From assembly GCA_009773495.1 (NCBI GenBank), contig WSXW01000018.1, forward strand, positions 1-36,629: a DNA stretch of 36,629 nt, in the 5' to 3' direction. Position numbers and translations under genes: made by a program. Below, piece after piece: positions 35,249-36,629 of this stretch. The DNA comes from Bacillota bacterium. Its GTDB lineage: Bacteria > Bacillota > UBA994. Position 1 is the stretch's first letter; each line of letters opens with the position of its first letter. Below the pieces are notes generated by a model, which worked only from the letters and a program-made list of their open reading frames with translations, was not told where the DNA came from and made no database searches.

Positions 35249-35539
35249 CCTCTGCGCGGCTCGCGCGCTAACCGTTTCAGTGTAGGGGTACGGCAAGGCG
35301 TGCCCTAAATTGTAGCGGCGTAGCATGGTACGCCGACCCCGGCGGTCTTTAGGCTGAGAGTAGCAGTTTCATGTGAACTCAGATTCATGTGGTTCAATGC
35401 ACCTCGGCTCATCCTTATCCCTTCAGCGTCCATCATAATAAATCAAGCGCATATCTGCATTTACGTCTCCTGCTTCTTCCACGTAATCTAAATCAGTGGC
35501 ACCGTATTCTTCTTAGGTTCTTGGTCTTTACACTATCCA
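35249..35539. other. intergenic region with two decayed palindromes
   Basis: TAGGGGTACG / CGTGCCCTA (about 35283-35307) and the perfect 7-bp dyad CGGCGTA / TACGCCG (35316-35322, 35329-35335) lie next to each other. They look like remains of dispersed palindromic repeats or hairpins at the lysS 3' end. No T run follows and no gene is seen in the remaining 200 nt. Confidence 0.45.
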
Positions 35540-35568
35540 TTGATTAATTTGCAGTTTCGTGTTAAAAT
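35540..35568 (+). promoter_or_regulatory. sigma-A promoter of smpB
   Basis: TTGATT (35540-35545), a 17-nt spacer, and TAAAAT (35563-35568). The start would fall near 35575. Confidence 0.6.
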
Positions 35569-35578
35569 TATCTGTGTA

Positions 35579-35612
35579 CGACCTGCTTGCTCAGCGAGTT
35601 GGTCGATTTTTT
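35579..35612 (+). terminator. terminator-like hairpin in the smpB leader
   Basis: CGACC / GGTCG close an inner imperfect GCTTGCT / AGCGAGT stem (35579-35605), followed by A and T6. It lies between the predicted start and the smpB ATG, so it could terminate or attenuate smpB-ssrA transcription. Confidence 0.6.
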
Positions 35613-35633
35613 AACAAAATGGCGGTTTTTCTT

Positions 35634-36113
35634 ATGGTAAAAAAAGAAACGAAAGAAAGAGTTTTCGCCGAAAATCGCAAAGCTTTCCATGAATATTTTA
35701 TTGATGAGACCTACGAAGCTGGTATAGCCTTAAAGGGTACCGAGGTCAAATCAATACGTAATGGTAAAGCTAACCTGCGCGATAGTCACGCAGGCATTGC
35801 GAACGGCGAATGCATCCTCTATAATGTTCATATCAGCCCATATGACCAAGGTAATCAGTTTAATCACGATCCGCGCCGCGAACGTAAGCTATTAATGCAT
35901 AAGCGCGAGATCAGTAGATTGTTTGGCTTGGTCAAGCAAAAGGGTTATACTCTTGTGGCGCTGCGACTTTATCAAAAGGATGGCAAAATTAAGGTAGCAA
36001 TTGGAGTTGCCCGCGGTAAAAAACTGCACGATAAACGTGACATAGCCGCCGAAAAAGAATCTCAGCGTGACATCGAGCAAGCTTTTCGTCTTCGCCAAAA
36101 AGGCGAGGTTTAA
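35634..36113 (+). CDS. smpB: SsrA-binding protein SmpB
   Basis: The protein has 159 residues, a full-length SmpB OB fold. FAENRKAFHEYFIDETYEAG, GIALKGTEVKSIRNGKANLR, HISPYDQGNQFNHDPRRERK and the C-terminal helix with KKLHDKRDIAAEKESQRDI are typical. It binds tmRNA and brings it to stalled ribosomes. The start at 35634 gives the usual MVKKE-like N-terminus; only GGCGG (35621-35625 region) serves as a weak ribosome site. The open frame back to 35559 runs through the leader hairpin. ssrA begins 5 nt past the stop. Confidence 0.93.
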   Translation: MVKKETKERVFAENRKAFHEYFIDETYEAGIALKGTEVKSIRNGKANLRDSHAGIANGECILYNVHISPYDQGNQFNHDPRRERKLLMHKREISRLFGLVKQKGYTLVALRLYQKDGKIKVAIGVARGKKLHDKRDIAAEKESQRDIEQAFRLRQKGEV

Positions 36114-36118
36114 TTTAT

Positions 36119-36470
36119 GGGGGCGACAAGGTTTCGACGGGGGTAGAGTGGGTTAGAGTAGCGAGTCGGGTTCCCGACACCCGTAAAACAGGGAAAAACT
36201 AAAACAAACGCAAACAACAAGTTAGCGTTCGCCGCCTAATAAGGCGGTCGTCGGACTGGTCTTTTCCTGTGAGGTCAGCAACCGGCGTCATGAAAACAGG
36301 AGTAGGGTTTCCGATCGTCTGGTAGGAAGCGCGAATTTAACAGACTAGCGACATCGTAAGCCTGTCAGCGGGCGTACGAAAGGGCGAATCACCAAATCAC
36401 TGACTTCACTCGGAGAAGCTCTAGCTGGCATGCCTTCGGACGGTGGGTTCGACTCCCCCCGCCTCCACCA
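36119..36470 (+). ncRNA. ssrA: transfer-messenger RNA
   Basis: The 5' end GGGGGCGA pairs with the 3' end CGCCTCC-ACCA (one G-U) as the tRNA-like acceptor, and CCA is encoded at 36468-36470. GGTTCGACTCC near the 3' end is the T arm. The tag frame GCAAACAACAAGTTAGCGTT onward (36210-36236) encodes ANNKLAFAA followed by TAATAA. Pseudoknot-rich flanks fill the rest. It is a one-piece tmRNA of 352 nt. It rescues stalled ribosomes with SmpB. Confidence 0.96.
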
Positions 36471-36478
36471 AATAATCT

Positions 36479-36521
36479 ACCATCTATTGATAAAAGAAAT
36501 TTTGTCGGCAGATGGTTTTTT
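36479..36521 (+). terminator. intrinsic terminator of ssrA
   Basis: ACCATCT (36479-36485) pairs with AGATGGT (36510-36516), followed by a T run to 36521. The loop is long (24 nt). Confidence 0.65.
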
Positions 36522-36530
36522 GTTTGCCCG

Positions 36531-36629
36531 CGCGAAAAAGGCATTACACAGGAGGAACTTGCCGCGTATGTCGGTATTTCCAAAGCCTCCGTATCGAAAT
36601 GGGAAACCGGGCAAAGTTATCCCGATATA
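36531..36629 (+). pseudogene. XRE-type HTH fragment without a visible start, cut by window end
   Basis: The frame REKGITQEELAAYVGISK, then ASVSKWETGQSYPDI, is a clear Cro/CI-type HTH (helix 2-turn-helix 3 and the conserved WE-xG). It is continuous to the last base. The usual first 10-12 residues with ATG are missing: upstream in frame it runs into the ssrA terminator with no ATG, GTG or TTG near a ribosome site. It is therefore probably 5'-truncated, possibly by integration at ssrA. It may continue beyond the window. Confidence 0.6.

Noticed and set aside
36389-36583. 64-aa minus-strand ORF with a GGGGGSRTHRPKACQL-type sequence
   Set aside because: It is the antisense of the tmRNA 3' end and terminator; this is a well-known spurious translation of such RNA genes.

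Overview
The window looks like a chromosomal segment from a Gram-positive, low-to-mid GC bacterium of the Bacillota, most likely class Clostridia or a close relative. The reasons are the WhiA/HPr neighbourhood, strong AGGAGG-type ribosome binding sites, frequent GTG and TTG starts, a GSI-alpha type glutamine synthetase, a BlaI/M56 pair and an ssrA tag ANNKLAFAA. The genus cannot be resolved from the sequence.

Layout. 1-4.1 kb: a possible transposase tail at the left edge, an excisionase-HTH/Uma2 fusion, an unlisted 46-residue membrane ORF with its own terminator, an M42 aminopeptidase, and a divergently transcribed cyclophilin with a class V aminotransferase. 4.2-9 kb: a DUF362-ferredoxin protein translationally coupled to an RlmA-type 23S rRNA methyltransferase whose C-terminus is cut off by an in-frame TGA, then glnA and an M20 peptidase. 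9-19 kb: a tightly packed block whiA - HPr - enzyme I - rpoN - gap - pgk - tpiA - gpmI - eno - secG. General PTS proteins and sigma-54 lie directly upstream of the lower-glycolysis operon, where a CggR-type repressor is often found. An extended -10 promoter lies between rpoN and gap and another precedes secG.

19-31.4 kb: accessory material that separates secG from rnr, genes commonly adjacent in Bacillota. It starts with a membrane pyrophosphatase (K+-dependent subtype) and an HD-domain protein. Next comes a decayed island (about 21.9-24.5 kb): an REP-associated tyrosine transposase (RAYT) flanked by two inverted 29-bp REP-like palindromes, a 106-bp duplication of the transposase's own 3' region that ends exactly at one palindrome, and fragments of an M3 oligoendopeptidase, an NHL beta-propeller protein and an integrase. 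Then follow a secreted/anchored small protein, an EamA transporter, an HTH-TPR regulator with a small membrane protein, and a five-gene module: small exported protein, BlaI-like repressor, sensorless M56 peptidase, MacB-like permease and ABC ATPase. Two near-identical 19-bp palindromes lie in front of the two halves of this module, so it is probably one regulon. It is the best candidate here for an undescribed envelope-stress or peptide-responsive system.

31.4-36.6 kb: rnr, lysS, smpB and ssrA. Both lysS and smpB have a good sigma-A promoter followed within about 30 nt by an intrinsic terminator, which suggests attenuation. RNase R, SmpB and tmRNA act together in ribosome rescue and degradation of non-stop mRNA. 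Just after the ssrA terminator the window ends in an XRE-type HTH sequence that lacks a visible start, consistent with ssrA having served as an integration site.
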